The position numbers were made by a program, and so were the translations under genes. 5,281 nucleotides of DNA from XYD2-FULL-39-9 sp964363685 (GTDB lineage: Bacteria; Patescibacteriota; Patescibacteriia; Magasanikbacterales; GWA2-37-8), in the NCBI GenBank assembly GCA_964363685.1, contig CAYIJG010000065.1:1-5281 (forward strand), written 5' to 3'. Of the stretch, positions 3,842-5,281 are shown one piece after another (position 1 is the stretch's first letter; the number at the start of each line of letters is the position of its first letter). The notes beneath the pieces are model-generated. The model saw only the letters and a program-made list of their open reading frames with translations. It had not been told where the DNA came from and did not search any database.

Positions 3842-5214
3842 AACGTTTGATTTATTTTTGCAGTAGCTCGATTTAACACCTCTTGTTTCCAGTCTAACTC
3901 TCGACCTACTTGCGGCGGTGGCAACAACCATTCATGAGTCATATCTTTAAGCGCTTTTACGGTCGTATCATAATCCTTACCCTTGTACCAACTGTCAGCA
4001 ATCAGGCTCTGGGAGGCGAACGGATATAATTCTATATTTTCTAATTGACCGCTAATATACATACGCAAGGCCGAGGGACGGTTGGATTGATCCAAGTAAT
4101 CTTTGGTGGCCTTGGAGTGCGTTAGATAACCAACCAACCCCCAAGATTCATTCTTATGTTTTGATTTATCAACTACGGCTTGCACCCAATAATTGGCAAC
4201 GTTAATCGGTTGTTCTGGGTTGAGCTGTAACATTGGCAAGATCGTAAAATTCAGCTGAGGCGCTCGAGCTTTAATAACTGACAGATGGTAACTGTAGCCA
4301 AAGAAAAAAGCGAGAGAGCCATTGACAAACTTATCCAAAGCATTGTCCATATCTTCATTCCAAGTATAGGTATCGCGCTCGGAGTTGGCAAAATCAGTAT
4401 AAAAATTCATGACGGACATAGCTGGATTGGCTTGATTGCCACCAGGATTATTAAATACCGCTTGCCCAGTCTTATTGACGAAACTAATATTACTCTGTTT
4501 AAACAAAATATAAAGCAAATCATCAAACCCGGGGATATTATTGCCCGTGCCAATGGCCGCTCCGGACTGTAAAATTTTAGTAAAATTTTTATCAAACTTA
4601 GAAAGTTTTTTTACCGCTTTTTGAAAATCATCCCAATTCTTTGGGGCTTCAGCAATACCAGCTCGATCTAATAAATCTTTATTATAATAAAGAGCCAAAT
4701 TATCTAAAGACAAAGGCAAGCCATAAATTTTACCATCCATTACTACGTCTTTACCCACCGCCTGGACATACTCTTTATCTACCTGGGTAAGGCTAGGTAA
4801 ACTTTGTTTGACGGTAGTGATGGTTGTTTTGGTGTTAAAGTTTGTTTTTTCCACCAACACGGTTGTGTCAGACACACTTTCCGGCATGGATGCGAGTTTT
4901 GACTTATAGAAATTCATAAAACGATTGCGTACGGAAATGATATCGGGGCCACGATCCTCGGATAAAGCCTCTAAAAGACGAGGGTATAATTCATCCAGAC
5001 GAAGCTGTTTTAAATTTATCGTTAGGTACGGTCTTTCAGCTTTGTATTTCTCTATCTGTGCCTGCAAAGCATCCACATCATCAAAAACTGTCCAATATTC
5101 CAAAATAACCGGCGCCGTCGCGGCTTTTTCTTGATCAGACGGTCCTTTACAACCTAAACCAGCCAAGGGTAAAACCATGATTAGCGCTAGAATAAAGAAT
5201 GCTCTTTTTTTCAT
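3838..5214 (-). CDS. Extracellular solute-binding protein (ABC-type family 1/8), probable lipoprotein
   Basis: A 458-residue protein. The N-terminus MKKRAFF, a hydrophobic stretch and LAGLGC with Cys22 suggest a lipoprotein signal; the -3 and -2 residues (G, L) depart from the usual L-A/S, so lipidation is probable rather than certain. The mature part begins with a first beta strand of type ILEYWTVFDD (37-46), continues with GPDIISV (89-95), and has the hallmark SBP segment at 161-197 (GKIYGLPLSLDNLALYYNK, then AGI, AP.NWDDF). This is the SBP_bac_1/SBP_bac_8 fold, which in ABC importers binds sugars or related solutes outside the membrane; length is normal for the family. The substrate cannot be read from sequence. 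The frame extends to a TTG at 5235, but ATG at 5214 starts the signal peptide and has a weak AGG 5 nt upstream. No permease or ATPase gene is adjacent here; the gene is translationally coupled to a pilin-like gene. The 67 nt upstream (5215-5281) show no convincing promoter. Confidence 0.9.
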   Translation of the reverse strand: MKKRAFFILALIMVLPLAGLGCKGPSDQEKAATAPVILEYWTVFDDVDALQAQIEKYKAERPYLTINLKQLRLDELYPRLLEALSEDRGPDIISVRNRFMNFYKSKLASMPESVSDTTVLVEKTNFNTKTTITTVKQSLPSLTQVDKEYVQAVGKDVVMDGKIYGLPLSLDNLALYYNKDLLDRAGIAEAPKNWDDFQKAVKKLSKFDKNFTKILQSGAAIGTGNNIPGFDDLLYILFKQSNISFVNKTGQAVFNNPGGNQANPAMSVMNFYTDFANSERDTYTWNEDMDNALDKFVNGSLAFFFGYSYHLSVIKARAPQLNFTILPMLQLNPEQPINVANYWVQAVVDKSKHKNESWGLVGYLTHSKATKDYLDQSNRPSALRMYISGQLENIELYPFASQSLIADSWYKGKDYDTTVKALKDMTHEWLLPPPQVGRELDWKQEVLNRATAKINQTL

Positions 5215-5281
5215 AGATGCCTGACAAGATAGCAAGTAAGTTGTAGAGAACAGGGAGTAAATTAAAAAAATAATTTTGTTG

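Noticed and set aside
3842..3931. Extended N-terminus of the 140-aa pilin-like gene, starting at 3931
   Set aside because: The extra 30 residues are basic and Ser-rich with no signal peptide and lie entirely within the preceding gene. The ATG at 3841 gives a clean signal peptide and an ATGA overlap.
1516..5214. UGA recoded as glycine (Gracilibacteria/SR1 code)
   Set aside because: TGA ends three genes at expected family lengths, two of them in ATGA overlaps, and no in-frame TGA interrupts a gene.
5215..5235. TTG start at 5235 for the solute-binding protein
   Set aside because: It would put seven residues before an obvious MKK lipoprotein signal. The ATG at 5214 has a weak but better placed AGG.

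Overview
All six genes in this window lie on the minus strand, with the SBP-type lipoprotein gene first in transcription order at the right end. Small, AT-leaning secreted two-helix proteins, very tight ATGA gene overlaps, and a run of pilin-like genes of the type I associate with Candidate Phyla Radiation genomes all suggest Patescibacteria. This assignment rests on protein style and layout, not on a marker gene. TGA acts as a stop in three genes, so the genetic code looks standard, not the recoded UGA of Gracilibacteria/SR1.

Layout in transcription order: (6) a solute-binding-protein-like lipoprotein at 5214-3838; (5) a 140-residue two-Cys pilin-like protein at 3841-3419; (4) a 408-residue protein with five four-cysteine repeats followed by a pilin core at 3422-2196. 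These three are joined by two ATGA stop/start overlaps and form one translationally coupled block. A 131-nt gap holding two related hairpin modules precedes (3), a 182-residue pilin-like protein with eight cysteines at 2064-1516. A 215-nt leader with a candidate extended -10 promoter precedes (2), a 127-residue cysteine-free pilin at 1300-917, the only gene with a strong Shine-Dalgarno. A 220-nt gap with a three-way-junction structure and a ~105-bp palindromic MITE-like repeat separates it from (1), a pilin-like protein with a C-terminal Cys-rich tail, running off the left edge at 696-1 (its stop is not in the window).

Five consecutive genes therefore share one 39-residue, gap-free core: the end of TM1, a charged loop and TM2, with invariant Gly-2, Gly-10, Glu-13, Gly-28 and Tyr-36. 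It matches the T4SS_pilin / TrbC-VirB2-like family. They differ in the disulfide-type extracytoplasmic parts attached to it: none, a short two-Cys stretch, an eight-Cys N-terminal domain, a 20-Cys repeat array, or a C-terminal Cys-rich tail. In a VirB2-like topology both termini lie outside the membrane, so N- and C-terminal decorations would both be exposed. My inference is a set of one major and several specialised minor subunits of a cell-surface filament or secretion apparatus, co-expressed with a substrate-binding lipoprotein. No ATPase, VirB4, VirB6 or permease gene lies in the window, so the machine itself is not shown here.

No tRNA, rRNA, CRISPR array, transposase or canonical Rho-independent terminator was seen. 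No gene-free stretch exceeds 300 bases.
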